Positions 9,413 through 19,066 of a DNA stretch of 60,286 nucleotides are shown piece after piece. Source of the stretch: Stenotrophomonas maltophilia (GTDB taxonomy: Bacteria; Pseudomonadota; Gammaproteobacteria; Xanthomonadales; Xanthomonadaceae); assembly GCF_013464485.1 (NCBI RefSeq), contig NZ_RAUX01000030.1, forward strand, positions 62,829 through 123,114, written 5' to 3'. The position numbers were made by a program, and so were the translations under genes. Below the pieces are notes generated by a model. The model was not told where the DNA came from. It did no database searches and saw nothing but the letters and a program-made list of their open reading frames with translations. The stretch's first letter is position 1. Every line of letters starts with the position of its first letter.

Positions 9413-9988
9413 ATGGCGCGCGGCATCAACAAAGTCATCCTGGTCGGCAATCTCGGCAACGACCCGGACGTGAAGTACACCCAGAGCGGCATGGCGATCA
9501 CCCGCATCAGCCTGGCCACCACCAGCGTCCGCAAGGACAAGGATGGCAACCAGCAGGAGCGTACCGAATGGCACCGTGTGGTGTTCTTCGGCAAGCTCGG
9601 TGAGATCGCCGGCGAATACCTGCGCAAGGGCAGCTCGGTCTACGTTGAAGGCAGCCTGCGTTACGACAAGTACACCGGCCAGGACGGCGTGGAGAAGTAC
9701 TCCACCGATATCGTCGCCGACGAAATGCAGATGCTGGGCGGCCGCGGTGAAGGCGGCGGTGGTGGCGGTGGCGGCAACTTCGGCGGCGATCGCCCGCAGC
9801 GCCAGCAGGCCCCGCGCCAGGAATACGGCGGCGGTGGCGGCGGCCAGCGTGGCGGCCAGGGCGGTGGCTATGGCAACCAGGGCGGCAACCAGGGCGGCGG
9901 CTACGGCAACCAAGGGGGCAACCAGCGCCCGCAGCCGCAGCAGGCGCCGCCGATGGACGACTTCGCTGACGACGATATTCCGTTCTAG
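9413..9988 (+). CDS. ssb: Single-stranded DNA-binding protein
   Basis: 191 residues. The OB fold spans about 1-110, from [20 protein letters not shown] to [11 protein letters not shown] Gly/Gln/Asn-rich linker follows (about 115-180, with [16 protein letters not shown] repeats), then the acidic tip DDDIPF that recruits DNA repair proteins. It is essential for replication, recombination and repair. The start was chosen for the canonical N terminus with GGAAGA upstream. The stop codon lies inside the 14-bp sequence that is repeated at the far end of the island, so the island sits immediately downstream without damaging the gene. Confidence 0.97.
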   Translation: MARGINKVILVGNLGNDPDVKYTQSGMAITRISLATTSVRKDKDGNQQERTEWHRVVFFGKLGEIAGEYLRKGSSVYVEGSLRYDKYTGQDGVEKYSTDIVADEMQMLGGRGEGGGGGGGGNFGGDRPQRQQAPRQEYGGGGGGQRGGQGGGYGNQGGNQGGGYGNQGGNQRPQPQQAPPMDDFADDDIPF

Positions 9989-9993
9989 AACAC
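9980..9993 (+). repeat. Putative attachment core, copy 1 (ssb 3' end)
   Basis: CCGTTCTAGAACAC, covering the last codons (Pro-Phe-stop) of ssb. It recurs at 48958 as CCGTTCTAGGACAC. In both places it lies about 135-147 bp before the first recombinase start. Inferred to be the site of island integration. Confidence 0.6.
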
Positions 9994-10023
9994 TATGTAG
10001 TCTCAGTTGTACATTTACCAATG

Positions 10024-10058
10024 TGGCAGGGAACTTCGGTTTCCTGCCATTTTTTTTT
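10024..10058 (+). terminator. Intrinsic terminator after ssb
   Basis: An 11-bp stem TGGCAGGGAAC / GTTTCCTGCCA with a TTCG loop, followed by nine T residues. It ends ssb transcription and insulates the recombinase operon. Because it lies on the island side of the putative att core it may be brought by the island. Confidence 0.93.
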
Positions 10059-10115
10059 GCCAGAGTTTGCTGGTAGATTTCTATCTAGACCAAGCTGTTC
10101 ATAAAAGGACCGGCT

Positions 10116-11387
10116 GTGCGGTTGACTGGCGCGACAGCACCACGTTTCCGAGTGGTCAATGTGACCTTGCCGGCAGCGGGCCCGCAGGAGCAGGAGCTTG
10201 TGCCCACGCTGGTGGATGAGCGCACTGGATTACCTCCACGCTTGGCCTTGCGATGGGTGATGCGCTCGCGACGAAATGCGGTCAGTGAAAAGACGTTGGC
10301 AGATGGCCTGCGTGCAGCGGCCTTGCTCTACACGTTCTGCGAGGACCGGTTGAATGCATCGTTGGACGACCTGTTCGCTGACGGCCATCGATTGACGGCA
10401 AATGATCTTGAGCGGCTGATCGAGTACTTGAGAGTAGGGCAAGGGGATACCCGCGGCGTCCGGGCACTGGCCACGATCGGCCAATGCGTGCCCAACATTG
10501 AACGCTTCTTGCGTTGGCTTGCAAAGCCAATGGATCGAGGGGGGAAAGGCTATGTGCCCCCGTCGGAACTGACACTCTACGACGAGCAGCTCCGGCTGAC
10601 ATTCTCGGACTTGCGTGCCTTCAGGTCTCGTGGAAAGCGAATCGAGCCTCTTGCCGCCGGCGATGATGTTGCCCTGTGGGAGCTGATTGGTCCCATCAGG
10701 AGCAAGGATGGGCGCTACGAGACGCCGCTGCGCTTTCCCGATCATAACCCTTGGCATCCGAAAACCCGGTTGAGAAACTGGATTGGGGCTCTGCTTGGAC
10801 GCTACTCAGGGCTTCGGCGGGGCGAAGTCGGGAAACTCCGTACGGACGATGTACGCAACGTAGACGGGCCATGCATCGCAGTGCTTCGGCGACCGCAGGA
10901 TGTGTTGGATACACGCACCAGCGCTAACCGTCCGAAAGTGAAAACTGTCGAGCGTGAGCTTCCCATCTCCAATGTACTGGCGCTAGCCATTCGCCAGTAC
11001 AGCCACACGCTGCTCCGTGATGGTGGTCGGCGTGGAGCGCGAACGCCCTATCTGCTCGTGACTGAAGAAGGCACGCCGATTTCCGGTTCGAGCTTGGATG
11101 CCATCTGGAAGGCCGTCAATGGACGTCTTTCGCGTCGAATGAGCTGGCACGTGCTGCGACACACCTGGGCCGAAGAAGTTGCGGACGATCTGCTGGAGCA
11201 GTATCTGGGCAGTCCGGATTCATCGGAAGTGGTGCTCGGAATGCTGCGCGAGATGGGGGGCTGGGCGCCCACATCGAACACGCCCTTCACTTACATCAAA
11301 AATGCGCTGAAGAAGCGCGGCAATGCCTACTTGCGAAAGCGCAATGCACGGTTCGATATGGAGTTAGGGAATGACTCCGACTCCTGA
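10116..11387 (+). CDS. Tyrosine recombinase 1 of first trio
   Basis: 423 residues, GTG start with AAAGGA upstream. The C-terminal catalytic domain shows the first Arg in YSGLRRGEVGKLR (about 235), HVLRH (His/Arg, about 345-348), a Trp in GGWAPTSNT where many enzymes have His, and the nucleophile Tyr in FTYIKNA (about 392). It is the leader of a four-gene overlapping set (17-bp overlap with the next). The layout is like RIT (recombinases in trio) or Tn554 TnpA-TnpB-TnpC. It presumably catalyses island integration and excision with its two partners. Confidence 0.85.
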   Translation: MRLTGATAPRFRVVNVTLPAAGPQEQELVPTLVDERTGLPPRLALRWVMRSRRNAVSEKTLADGLRAAALLYTFCEDRLNASLDDLFADGHRLTANDLERLIEYLRVGQGDTRGVRALATIGQCVPNIERFLRWLAKPMDRGGKGYVPPSELTLYDEQLRLTFSDLRAFRSRGKRIEPLAAGDDVALWELIGPIRSKDGRYETPLRFPDHNPWHPKTRLRNWIGALLGRYSGLRRGEVGKLRTDDVRNVDGPCIAVLRRPQDVLDTRTSANRPKVKTVERELPISNVLALAIRQYSHTLLRDGGRRGARTPYLLVTEEGTPISGSSLDAIWKAVNGRLSRRMSWHVLRHTWAEEVADDLLEQYLGSPDSSEVVLGMLREMGGWAPTSNTPFTYIKNALKKRGNAYLRKRNARFDMELGNDSDS

Positions 11388-12924
11388 CCGCCTTCTCACA
11401 GAGCAGCTCAGCGACTTGCCCGAGCTCCCAGAAACAGTGTTGACCAAGGATCGGCAGGAGCTGAGTACGCAAGGTGATATCTGGTCGTTGCGTGCCAATA
11501 GTGATGGTGGAGGATTGGTTGAGGTTGACTACCGGCCGCTGCGGAAGCTGTGTAGTGACCGATTCATTCTGATCGTCAAGCTGTTTGTTGCTAAGAAGGC
11601 AGCTACTTCGGCTGCGTGGAGCCTCAGAAATATTGTCCAAGCGGCAGCAAGATCTGTTAGATGCTTGCGCACCGGATCGCGAACGGGCAGTGTCAACTGG
11701 TCCGAACTGAGAATTTCGGACTTCCAAGCAGTTCTTTCGTCTGGTCTGGAATCACCACAGGGAGTTGGTGGAAATGACTTCGCCCATCTTCGTGCGATCT
11801 ACGCGTGGGGAGCGCATGTTGCTAGGCTAACTGACTTCGATCCAGCACTCTCGCTGCAGTTGAAGGGCATGAAGGCGCCTGGGAATCTGAAGGGTCGTAA
11901 GGTGCTTGGCTCCGATCCTGAAGACGGTAGCTTCACGCCCGAAGAAGTGGAGCTTCTCGACAAAGCACTGAAGCGAGGCTTAGGCAATCCGAAGGGGGTG
12001 ATCATTGCCCAGCTGTTTCAGGAACTGGGCCTGCGCCCGATCCAAGTGCTGCGAACGCGGTGGTCAGGGTTGCGCCGGTTTGAAGCCAACGTCGTTGAGT
12101 CGGGTGAGACAAGAACATTGGTGCGCTATGTGCTGTCAATCCCTCGCGCTAAGGAGCGTGGGGAACACCGGGTTGAGGAAGATCGACCCATCAGTACCTT
12201 GCTTGGCGAACGGCTGGACAAGCTCAAGCCGTCGATGCACGACGAAACAACACCGCTTTGTTGGTGGTTGGACCCGGATACGTCGAGCGCGGACCTGCGT
12301 CACCTGCTGCAAGGCTGGGTCGATGAGGTTGGTCTCGTCTCGCCTCGAACCGGTGATCTCTTAAAGGCAAATCCTTCCAGATTCCGCTACACGCTGGCAA
12401 CTGAGGCTGCAAGAGATGGCGCCTCGCGCTTCGATATTGCGCATCTGCTGTTTCACGTAGATCTGCAGAACGTAGAGGTGTACTTCGATGCAGCTGGAAC
12501 CGTCATGGACCAGATCGAGGAACGCCTGGAAAAGGCATTCGGAAATCACCTGCATCGATTTCATGGAAAGCTTGCTGGCGCCGCGGATGTTTCGCCATAT
12601 GAGGGGCTGCAGCGAAGAGTGGTCCCTGGTGTGTTTCCTCAGCTTCCTGAAGCGCCCATTCTGCAGATGGGGCTTGGCGCCTGCGGCCATGATGTACAAC
12701 GGTCCGGGATCTGTAAGTTGGCTCCCCCGATCACTTGCTACCGATGCCCAAAGTTTGCGGCGTTTCGGGAGGTGGATCACAAGGCGGTGGGTGATGCGCT
12801 TGAGGCAATGGCGCGCAGCAGGTTCGGTGATCGTGCTGATGACAGGATCGGGGGAGAGTTGGTCTTGACCATCCAAGCCATTCGCGACTTGGAACGGCAG
12901 ATTGCTGAGGAGCGCGGATCGTGA
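11371..12924 (+). CDS. Tyrosine recombinase 2 of first trio
   Basis: 517 residues. The catalytic signature is divergent: Arg in ELGLRPIQVLRTRW, SRFRYTLAT in place of HxxR, then a His in HLLFHVDLQ and the probable nucleophile Tyr in VEVYFDAAG. A C-terminal cysteine cluster (GACG, ICK, TCYRCP) could bind zinc. The second recombinase of the other trio (50402-51991) has the same order of motifs and the same Cys pattern, so they are homologous. It overlaps recombinase 1 by 17 bp and recombinase 3 by 4 bp. Confidence 0.75.
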   Translation: MTPTPDRLLTEQLSDLPELPETVLTKDRQELSTQGDIWSLRANSDGGGLVEVDYRPLRKLCSDRFILIVKLFVAKKAATSAAWSLRNIVQAAARSVRCLRTGSRTGSVNWSELRISDFQAVLSSGLESPQGVGGNDFAHLRAIYAWGAHVARLTDFDPALSLQLKGMKAPGNLKGRKVLGSDPEDGSFTPEEVELLDKALKRGLGNPKGVIIAQLFQELGLRPIQVLRTRWSGLRRFEANVVESGETRTLVRYVLSIPRAKERGEHRVEEDRPISTLLGERLDKLKPSMHDETTPLCWWLDPDTSSADLRHLLQGWVDEVGLVSPRTGDLLKANPSRFRYTLATEAARDGASRFDIAHLLFHVDLQNVEVYFDAAGTVMDQIEERLEKAFGNHLHRFHGKLAGAADVSPYEGLQRRVVPGVFPQLPEAPILQMGLGACGHDVQRSGICKLAPPITCYRCPKFAAFREVDHKAVGDALEAMARSRFGDRADDRIGGELVLTIQAIRDLERQIAEERGS

Positions 12925-14867
12925 AGGGTGTTAGGGCAGTTGCGACGCTATTGTCTCCAGCGGAGCGTGCCTACCTCGAACGAGGGAGGGCCGCATTTGC
13001 GGTCAGGTTTCCCGGGCAGGACTTCGCCGCTCCCTCATGGAACATTCGACATTTGAAGAAGTCCGGTTCGGGGGACGGCAGTGTCTCGCTGTTGTTCGCG
13101 GGCATTGCAAATAGACAGTACAGAAAGAATCTGCCGGATCGATTCGCGGAGGTACTCAAGGCTTACCTGGCCATTTGCGGGAAGGAGCCTGGGACGCTGT
13201 ACAACAGGTCGACCGCAGCGCGCTGGCTATGGGAGGCACTTGAGGTACGTCTTGGCGGCCATGGTGAGCTGTTCAAATGGGAGAGCTTAGGGAAGGAGGA
13301 TGCAGAGCGAGCAGAAGACATGATGCTCGAGTCTGGCATGAAGCCAAGCAGTGTCTATCGTCGGTGCGTGGACCTGCAAGTAATGCTGACAGGACTCGCC
13401 GAGGCGGGCGTGATCGCGACCGTATCGCCTGATTTCCGCACTCCTCGGCAGGAGAGCGCTGATCGAATGACGCTAGCTGGGCAGGAGGCGAGGTCGTCAT
13501 TGCTTCCCAGCGAAGAAGCGATCACGGCATTGGCAGACGTTTTTGCTGGGAAATATGCGCTTAGTCCATTTGAGCAACTGGTGTCCTGTATCCCGGCACT
13601 GATGTTCGCCACAGGTCTGCGCGTCATTGAACCGCTTCAGCTCGCAACGGATCCCGTTCGAAAAGAGGGAGGGAGAGACTTCCTCTTCTACTTCAAGGCG
13701 AAGGGGCATGGGACGATTGAGGAGAAGATCCCTTTAAGCGCCGGGCAAGCAGCTCTGGCGCAGGAAGCAGTACGGCGAGCCTTGGAGCTAACTCGCGATG
13801 CGAGGGTTCGCGCAAAGGAGTTGGTCGCATCTCCGCATCAGTTCCCTCTGCCGAACTGGGCGATGGAGAAGGATTGGTTAACTGCTCGCGAGATCGGCGA
13901 TTTGCTTGGAGCGCAGGGCGCGATGTACCTATCCAAACATGTCGAGACGAGGAAGGATCCGGTCGCTAAGGTCGTCGTGTTCAGTCGGCCATCGCTTCAG
14001 AATTATCTGCAAGAACTTCGTGAGAAGAATTTTCAGGAATCTATTCGCGGCGTGACAATGCGCGCGGATGGGACATGGCTTCCTTTAGATGAGGCGCTGT
14101 TCATCTGCTTCAAAAATGCCGGGCATAGCGAGAAAGGGACAAGCCCGCTGATGGTCTCCTTGATTCGTCAACAGCAAGTTGGAACTTTCCTAGGTGGGAG
14201 TGGGAACGGGCTGAAATCAGTTTTTGAGCGGTTGGGCCTACTGGAGAAGGATGGTCGTGCGATCAATGTCAATTCGCATCAGATCCGTCACTATGTCACC
14301 TCCAAAGCATCAGGTGCAGGTATCGCCGACACGTATCTTGTGCGGTGGCAGCGCAGGGCGAATGAGGGGGATCTCCTGGCGTACAAACACCTGACTTCTG
14401 AGGAGCGTCTCCGTAGGCTCAGAGAGCATATACGGGCTGGTCGCCTTAAAGGGGACATCGCTGCGATGTACTTTTCTCTTGCGACCGACGAACGCGATAT
14501 CTTTCTTGAGACGGTGGTCCAGGCTGTTCATGTGACCCACTTGGGCTTCTGTGTCCACGACTTCAATGCTTCGCCGTGCCCCAGTGCTATGAACTGCGTG
14601 AAGCGGTGTGGTTCGTACTTGTTCGACACGAGCGATACTTCGCAGCGGCAACGATTGGTTGATCTTCAGCGACGGAACGAAAGAGCGCTCCAGGATGCTG
14701 AGGCTGCTCAGGAAGCAGGGGCCGGGTTGCTTGTCGCTGAGTGGGTGGATGAACTTAAGGCGACCGATGAGGGGTTGCGTATTATTCTAGCGACACTGCC
14801 AAAAGATGATTCTGCCATTGTTGCCCCGTTCGAGCACGATTCCTCCAAATTTAGGTCTTTGGATTAA
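12921..14867 (+). CDS. Large tyrosine recombinase 3 of first trio
   Basis: 648 residues, GTG start in a GTGA overlap. Catalytic residues: Arg in FATGLRVIEPLQL, HQIRHYVTS (HxxR), and Tyr in GDLLAYKHLT. After the catalytic domain comes GFCVHDFNASPC then CVKRC, a putative zinc knuckle, and a helical tail rich in Gln/Arg/Glu. The matching protein of the second trio carries GMCVHDYAMSPC at the equivalent place. Size and tail resemble Tn554 TnpB; it could also correspond to the integrase GmtZ of gamma-mobile-trio islands, which I cannot verify here. Confidence 0.8.
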   Translation: MKGVRAVATLLSPAERAYLERGRAAFAVRFPGQDFAAPSWNIRHLKKSGSGDGSVSLLFAGIANRQYRKNLPDRFAEVLKAYLAICGKEPGTLYNRSTAARWLWEALEVRLGGHGELFKWESLGKEDAERAEDMMLESGMKPSSVYRRCVDLQVMLTGLAEAGVIATVSPDFRTPRQESADRMTLAGQEARSSLLPSEEAITALADVFAGKYALSPFEQLVSCIPALMFATGLRVIEPLQLATDPVRKEGGRDFLFYFKAKGHGTIEEKIPLSAGQAALAQEAVRRALELTRDARVRAKELVASPHQFPLPNWAMEKDWLTAREIGDLLGAQGAMYLSKHVETRKDPVAKVVVFSRPSLQNYLQELREKNFQESIRGVTMRADGTWLPLDEALFICFKNAGHSEKGTSPLMVSLIRQQQVGTFLGGSGNGLKSVFERLGLLEKDGRAINVNSHQIRHYVTSKASGAGIADTYLVRWQRRANEGDLLAYKHLTSEERLRRLREHIRAGRLKGDIAAMYFSLATDERDIFLETVVQAVHVTHLGFCVHDFNASPCPSAMNCVKRCGSYLFDTSDTSQRQRLVDLQRRNERALQDAEAAQEAGAGLLVAEWVDELKATDEGLRIILATLPKDDSAIVAPFEHDSSKFRSLD

Positions 14868-14869
14868 AC

Positions 14870-15310
14870 ATGGCCAGGCCATCGATAGAAGTAGGAGTGA
14901 CCGAGAAGGTTGCCAAGTACGTTGCGGATTCTGCATTGCTTCCCTATGGGGAAATGCCCCTTTCCGCGTTGGCGGTTGCGAAGGCTATTGGCCATGACCG
15001 CCGTGTCTTGAAGAAGTATGGACTGGATGTCGTCATCGCTGCTGCCGACAAGAGAGCTGCTCGAGACGCAAAGCTCGGTCGGTACACCAAGCGGAGATCT
15101 CTTGAAGAACGTGTTGATGCGGAAAAGTTGGAGGTGGATAAGCTGGGAAAGCAGGTGAACTCTCTTCTAGCTCAGCTTGCGTTGATTGAAGCCAACGCGA
15201 AACGGATTGGCATTGATCCTGAGGAACTCTATAGGCCGTTAACGCCGCCGGACCGAAGAGTGTCCAGCATCTACGGGAGCAAGAGGGGTCGTGCGCTTGG
15301 TGAGCGTTAG
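14870..15310 (+). CDS. Small HTH/coiled-coil accessory protein (TnpC-like)
   Basis: 146 residues, start 2 bp after recombinase 3. The N-terminal half has a helix-turn-helix look (PLSALAVAKAIGHDRRVLKKYG), and residues about 80-110 form a heptad-like helix (LEERVDAEKLEVDKLGKQ). The C-terminal 35 residues are basic. A protein of this size and plan ends the second trio too (54022-54456). By position it matches TnpC of Tn554, an accessory factor. It is probably DNA-binding. Confidence 0.65.
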   Translation: MARPSIEVGVTEKVAKYVADSALLPYGEMPLSALAVAKAIGHDRRVLKKYGLDVVIAAADKRAARDAKLGRYTKRRSLEERVDAEKLEVDKLGKQVNSLLAQLALIEANAKRIGIDPEELYRPLTPPDRRVSSIYGSKRGRALGER

Positions 15311-15569
15311 GGGCGGATAAGGGGAGAAGTCGCAGGAGCCTCCTTCGGCTTGCCTGACACTCCTCAAATGGAGAGGGTGATGAGCGCGTTTTGACGGGTT
15401 ACGCTCGGTGCTGGTCCTATCTGGATGTTGGCTGTTGCTGTTCTACTTGCTGGCTGCGCAACCACATCCGAAACTAGGCGTGCCGTTCACACATGAGTCG
15501 CCCCTCTGTGGTCTTGAGGGTGCATGCAGCAACATAGTTGCTGCGCAGAATGCAGCCATCCAAGCACAA
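15311..15569. other. Non-coding stretch after first recombinase set
   Basis: Holds a bulged hairpin (CAGGAGCC...GGCTTGCCTG, about 15331-15357) that may end the recombinase transcript. Beyond it there is only a doubtful open frame with a hydrophobic start (from about 15408) that is cut by the IS remnant. No clear gene. Confidence 0.5.
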
Positions 15570-15763
15570 TGTAATGACCCAGCGGTTTCTGCACAGGTCA
15601 GGCTGCTAAAGCATATGCCTCAGCAGGGGTCTTCATGCCCAGCGCCTGGTGCGGACGCCGGTGGTTGTAGAACTGGATCCAATCGCCGACCACGCGGGTC
15701 GCGTGCTGTTGGCTTTCAAAGCGATGGCGGTGCACCTGAGCGGGAAATCACTGGGTCATTACA
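15570..15763 (-). mobile_element. Internally deleted IS3-family element
   Basis: Bounded by inverted repeats TGTAATGACCCAG (15570) and CTGGGTCATTACA (ending 15763). On the minus strand 15736-15598 encodes the last 45 residues of an IS3-type OrfB (DDE) transposase, including WIQFYNHRRPHQALGMKT and a proper stop. The front of the element is gone. No target-site duplication is evident. Confidence 0.8.
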
Positions 15764-15849
15764 AGACCACCCAGGTGGGGTTCGACGGGGCGCTCTACCT
15801 GCAGCACCCCGAACCGGGACTGGTGATCGAAGTGACGGGGGTTTGCAAG

Positions 15850-16238
15850 GCCCAGCTGCGCGCGTGGCTAGGTTGCGCGCCAAGGTCCCGTCCCACATCA
15901 CCATCGGCATCAGCGGCGATTCGGTGGCGGCGCGCGGGCTGAATGCTGGTTGTGAAGTCTGGTACTCCGTCATTGGCGGCCTGTTCCCCGAGATCGCTCT
16001 GCAGATCACACGCTTGTCGGTGGCTGGCCGAGCGCAGGATGCACAGGAATGCTCCGACCGGCTGCAACCGCTGTGGGCGCTTTTTGACAAGCACGGCGGC
16101 AGCATCCGCGTGGTGGCAACCGCCGCAGAGCTACTGGGACTTTGCAGCGGCGGCAATCTGCCTCGCCCACTGCAGACACTGACCGGCAACGACAGAGCCG
16201 AGCTGGCGGCAGTACTTGCCGCAACGGGTCTGGCCTGA
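15850..16238 (+). pseudogene. DapA/dihydrodipicolinate synthase-family fragment
   Basis: The C-terminal 110 or so residues of a DapA-like aldolase: GISGDSVAARGLNAGCEVWYSVIGGLFPEIAL through LQPLWALFDKHGG. The catalytic lysine and the N-terminal two thirds are missing, replaced by the IS3 remnant. An open frame runs through the IS debris but has no unity. It was probably once in an operon with the transporter gene that follows directly. Confidence 0.7.
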
Positions 16239-16242
16239 GTCC

Positions 16243-17069
16243 ATGCACGGCAGCGGCACCTCCGACACCCCCGGTCGAACCGGGGGCTGGCCACCTACGT
16301 CACAGCGGCGATCCTCGCCCGATCGGCCGACGGTGGCGTGGTCGTGGCTGTCGTCCTGCTGGTCACGCTCTCCGGTGGTAGCGGTACCCTGGCCGGCGCC
16401 ATGGCAGCGTGCGTGACAGCACCGCACCTGTTCGGGCCCTTCGTCGCTCGCCGTATCGACACCTCCGATGATCCGCGCCACTTCATCGCGGCGGCATGCG
16501 GCCTTTTCGCGCTGGTGTTCATGGCGACCGATAGCCGCTTACGGCGGACAGCCTACATGACCATGCTGGTGGCCTTCGGCGTCGCCGCGTTGCCGGTGGT
16601 AGCAGTCTACCTTGCGCCCGTGCTTGGCATTTCTGCAGCCAGCGCGGCCCTGCTGACCGCCGTGTACGGAATCGGGAATCTGGCGGGTTCCGCCGGTGTC
16701 ATGGCACGGCCGATCCGGCTGACGCCCGACCAGGCCATGACGTGGTACGCCGGATTCCTTGGGTTGGCGCTTGTGCTTGTTGCGGCCAGCGGAAGCTTCC
16801 AATTCGCCTTGACCACCTACTTCGTCGCCGGGTGCATCGACGCCTACTTCTTTGCCGCTACGCTGGCAGCGCGTACCGAATATGCACCTGCACAGGGCAA
16901 GGGCCAGGTGTATCTATGGGTTGGCGCGCTGAAGATCGCAGCGGGGTCTGCCGGCACAGCGGTCGCGGGCATGGTGGTGACAGGCTCGGCGTCGTTGGCG
17001 TTGTGGATCGCGATCGCTGCGGTTGTGATCGCGCCTGTGGTGTCGCGGGTTGATCAGCGGGCACCGTAG
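16243..17069 (+). pseudogene. Broken MFS transporter gene
   Basis: ATG 16243 begins MHGSGTSDTPGRTGG, but the reading frame continues correctly (LATYVTAAILARSADGG) only if one G is restored in the G-run at about 16282-16286. Further on, the sequence jumps from the helix after ARRIDTSDDPRHF to DSRLRRTAYM, so roughly membrane helices 3-6 of a 12-helix carrier are missing. The C-terminal half (about six helices) is intact. Both defects argue for a dead gene. It follows the DapA-like fragment, so the pair looks like a decayed uptake and catabolism operon. Confidence 0.75.
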
Positions 17070-17100
17070 GCAAGGAGCTGGAAATTGAGCAGCGGTGGGC

Positions 17101-17123
17101 GTCCGCTGTCGGCCAATAGCGGA
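17101..17123. repeat. Dispersed intergenic palindrome (GTCCGCT...AGCGGAC)
   Basis: GTCCGCT and AGCGGAC separated by nine bases (GTCGGCCAAT-like centre). Related, often decayed copies occur near 18695, 20571, 29013, 29771, 36900 (minus strand) and 46024, all between accessory genes. Confidence 0.55.
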
Positions 17124-17260
17124 CCGACCTGGTCGCGGATCTGCACCGCGAAACGCAAGACTTATGGCTGGGACTTACCGGCGAGAGGTGGGCTGCAGGC
17201 AGGTGTGCGTTATGATCTGCGGCATTGCGAGCCCCCCCGGCCTGTCAGGCGACGGGTTGA

Positions 17261-18673
17261 ATGAGGTTCTTATCGAATGCGTTCGCGAACTGGGGTGGGG
17301 GCGACGCCTTTACCCGCCCATTCGGAATGCTGAATCAGAAGCAGGAAAACTTCCTCACTATGCAGATAGGCCTCGAAAACGACTCCGACGTTGAGCGAAC
17401 GCTAGCATGGATGCACCATGTGGCGGGTCCTGATCTTGTCCGAAGGATTGAAGCAGCCAAGGAACATTTTTCCAGCGCTTGTTTGCCAACGGCAGGGTCG
17501 ATGCTCTGGCCTGACCCCATGGACCTCCTGCCACCTGGTGACTTGCCTGCGGGAATGCTACTCCAAGCGCATGCGCTGATCCGCGATCGGCGCTTCTTCG
17601 ACGCGCGCCTCGCTTCGCGGACAATCCCGTTTTTGAAGCTCATCGGTGGCACCCTTCCCCAACTGCATCGGGTTGAAGGCGCCGAGGCCCGTGCAAGGGA
17701 GTTCCTGAACCCTCGAAATGACCATCCCGAAGGCGGCCTGCTTGAACTGACCACCGCCGCTCGTTATTTGCTGGAGGGGTACCGTCTGAGGTTCATCCCC
17801 GAATCGGACCGAAGGACTCCGGATATCGAGCTGCTCTCTGATCGAGGTAATGCCAAAATCGAGTGCAAACGTCTACGTCCCGGCCAGTACGAACTTTCAG
17901 AAACCACGAAAGTCCGAGGCATGTTCGCACTGGTGTGCGACCTAGTCGCAGCTAGAAATTCCTTTGTGCACCTGGATGTCACGTTCCTCGCGCCACTGGA
18001 TTCTGTTCCTGCTAGCTACCTTATGGAGCACATGGAGTGTGCCTTGGGTGAAAATCCGATCGACTACGCGTGGGAAGATTCATTTGCCCGCGGAAGAATC
18101 GTGCAGGGCGACCACCAGGCTTTAAGTGAAGACACGGCTGATTCCTCGCTACTGGTCGGTCCCAAGCTCTTCCGTCTGTTCACTCAGACAGTCGTTCCAT
18201 CGCAGCGGGTCCTGATGGGCGTCCGAGGAACTTCCCATGACCTGGACCCGCGCTACTTGGACAGATTCGAAGCAGTAGCGCTTTGCAGCTGGGACACGGA
18301 AAGCCCCGAATCAATTGAGGCCCGCGCCCGCCATGTTCGATCCAAGCTTGCGGAGATCGACCGGCAGCTTGAGGGCTGTGCACTCGGTGCAGCGCACATC
18401 GTGGCTGATGCCGAACGCGACGCAAACGCCGCCGACTTGCGCAGGAAGCGGATCCAAGAACAAATCACTGGCTTCCGCTTTGATTCCAACATTGGAGCCA
18501 TAACCACGCACTATCTATTGACGCACACTGCCGAAACCAAGGCGTGGACCATGGATGAGACCGCCGACTACGCTTCGAGAATGCCTTTGCCTTTGCTGGG
18601 TGACCCCAGGCTCTTCATGAAAGGCGAGGAGCTAGGGACCGAGCCAGCTTGGCGATATCCCGCTCCGAACTGA
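17261..18673 (+). CDS. Unrecognised protein with PD-(D/E)XK-like motif
   Basis: 470 residues from the furthest start; ATGs at 17327 and 17360 are alternatives and none has a convincing ribosome site. Around residues 186-203 is RTPDIELLSDRGNAKIECKR, the spacing of a PD-(D/E)XK nuclease core (Asp, then Glu-x-Lys), preceded by a helix TTAARYLLEGY, as in many restriction-like folds. A long helix near 350-400 is rich in Glu/Arg. No family is recognised. Located among other defence and toxin genes, it may be a single-gene nuclease defence, which is inference. GC is lower than the host genes. Confidence 0.65.
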   Translation: MRFLSNAFANWGGGDAFTRPFGMLNQKQENFLTMQIGLENDSDVERTLAWMHHVAGPDLVRRIEAAKEHFSSACLPTAGSMLWPDPMDLLPPGDLPAGMLLQAHALIRDRRFFDARLASRTIPFLKLIGGTLPQLHRVEGAEARAREFLNPRNDHPEGGLLELTTAARYLLEGYRLRFIPESDRRTPDIELLSDRGNAKIECKRLRPGQYELSETTKVRGMFALVCDLVAARNSFVHLDVTFLAPLDSVPASYLMEHMECALGENPIDYAWEDSFARGRIVQGDHQALSEDTADSSLLVGPKLFRLFTQTVVPSQRVLMGVRGTSHDLDPRYLDRFEAVALCSWDTESPESIEARARHVRSKLAEIDRQLEGCALGAAHIVADAERDANAADLRRKRIQEQITGFRFDSNIGAITTHYLLTHTAETKAWTMDETADYASRMPLPLLGDPRLFMKGEELGTEPAWRYPAPN

Positions 18674-19066
18674 GGACATTTGAACGGGCGTCCAGTGTCC
18701 ACTTTGGGTCGATTGCAGCCGACGCGACGTCCCCCCGGTTTTGAGTAGCACAGCGATTTGGAGTCCAATCCCCAACAGCTGCATCGGAATTGGCGCGATG
18801 CCCTTATGGGCAGAAAAACCAAGCTGATCGCTACAGCTGCCGCTACCGCGATGGCAAGTCGTCCTATGAACGTGAACGACGCGGACTTGGCCTCAATTTA
18901 CTTTGCTCAAGTGATCTCTGGTCGGCACTTTAAGCTCTGAGGCTCATGCTCAAACTAGCCAGCCGCAGTCAGACTGCAGCAATATCGACGGCTGAGCAAC
19001 CAGTACCTCGTGACTTGGAGCCGGCGAGCATCAGTTTGCAGTAGGTCGCGAGAAAGCAATTGCACG
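18674..19066. other. Non-coding gap between accessory genes
   Basis: Contains a decayed copy of the dispersed palindrome (TGTCCACTTTGGGTCGATTG from 18695). A possible 60-codon frame at 18758-18940 has no recognisable features or ribosome site. No toxin gene is present next to the antitoxin-like gene that follows. Confidence 0.5.

Noticed and set aside
15408-16238. 276-codon continuous frame
   Set aside because: Runs through IS3 remnant sequence read on the wrong strand; only its last part is a real (DapA-like) fragment.
18758-18940. 60-codon frame
   Set aside because: No ribosome site, no motif, and it spans non-coding repeat remains.
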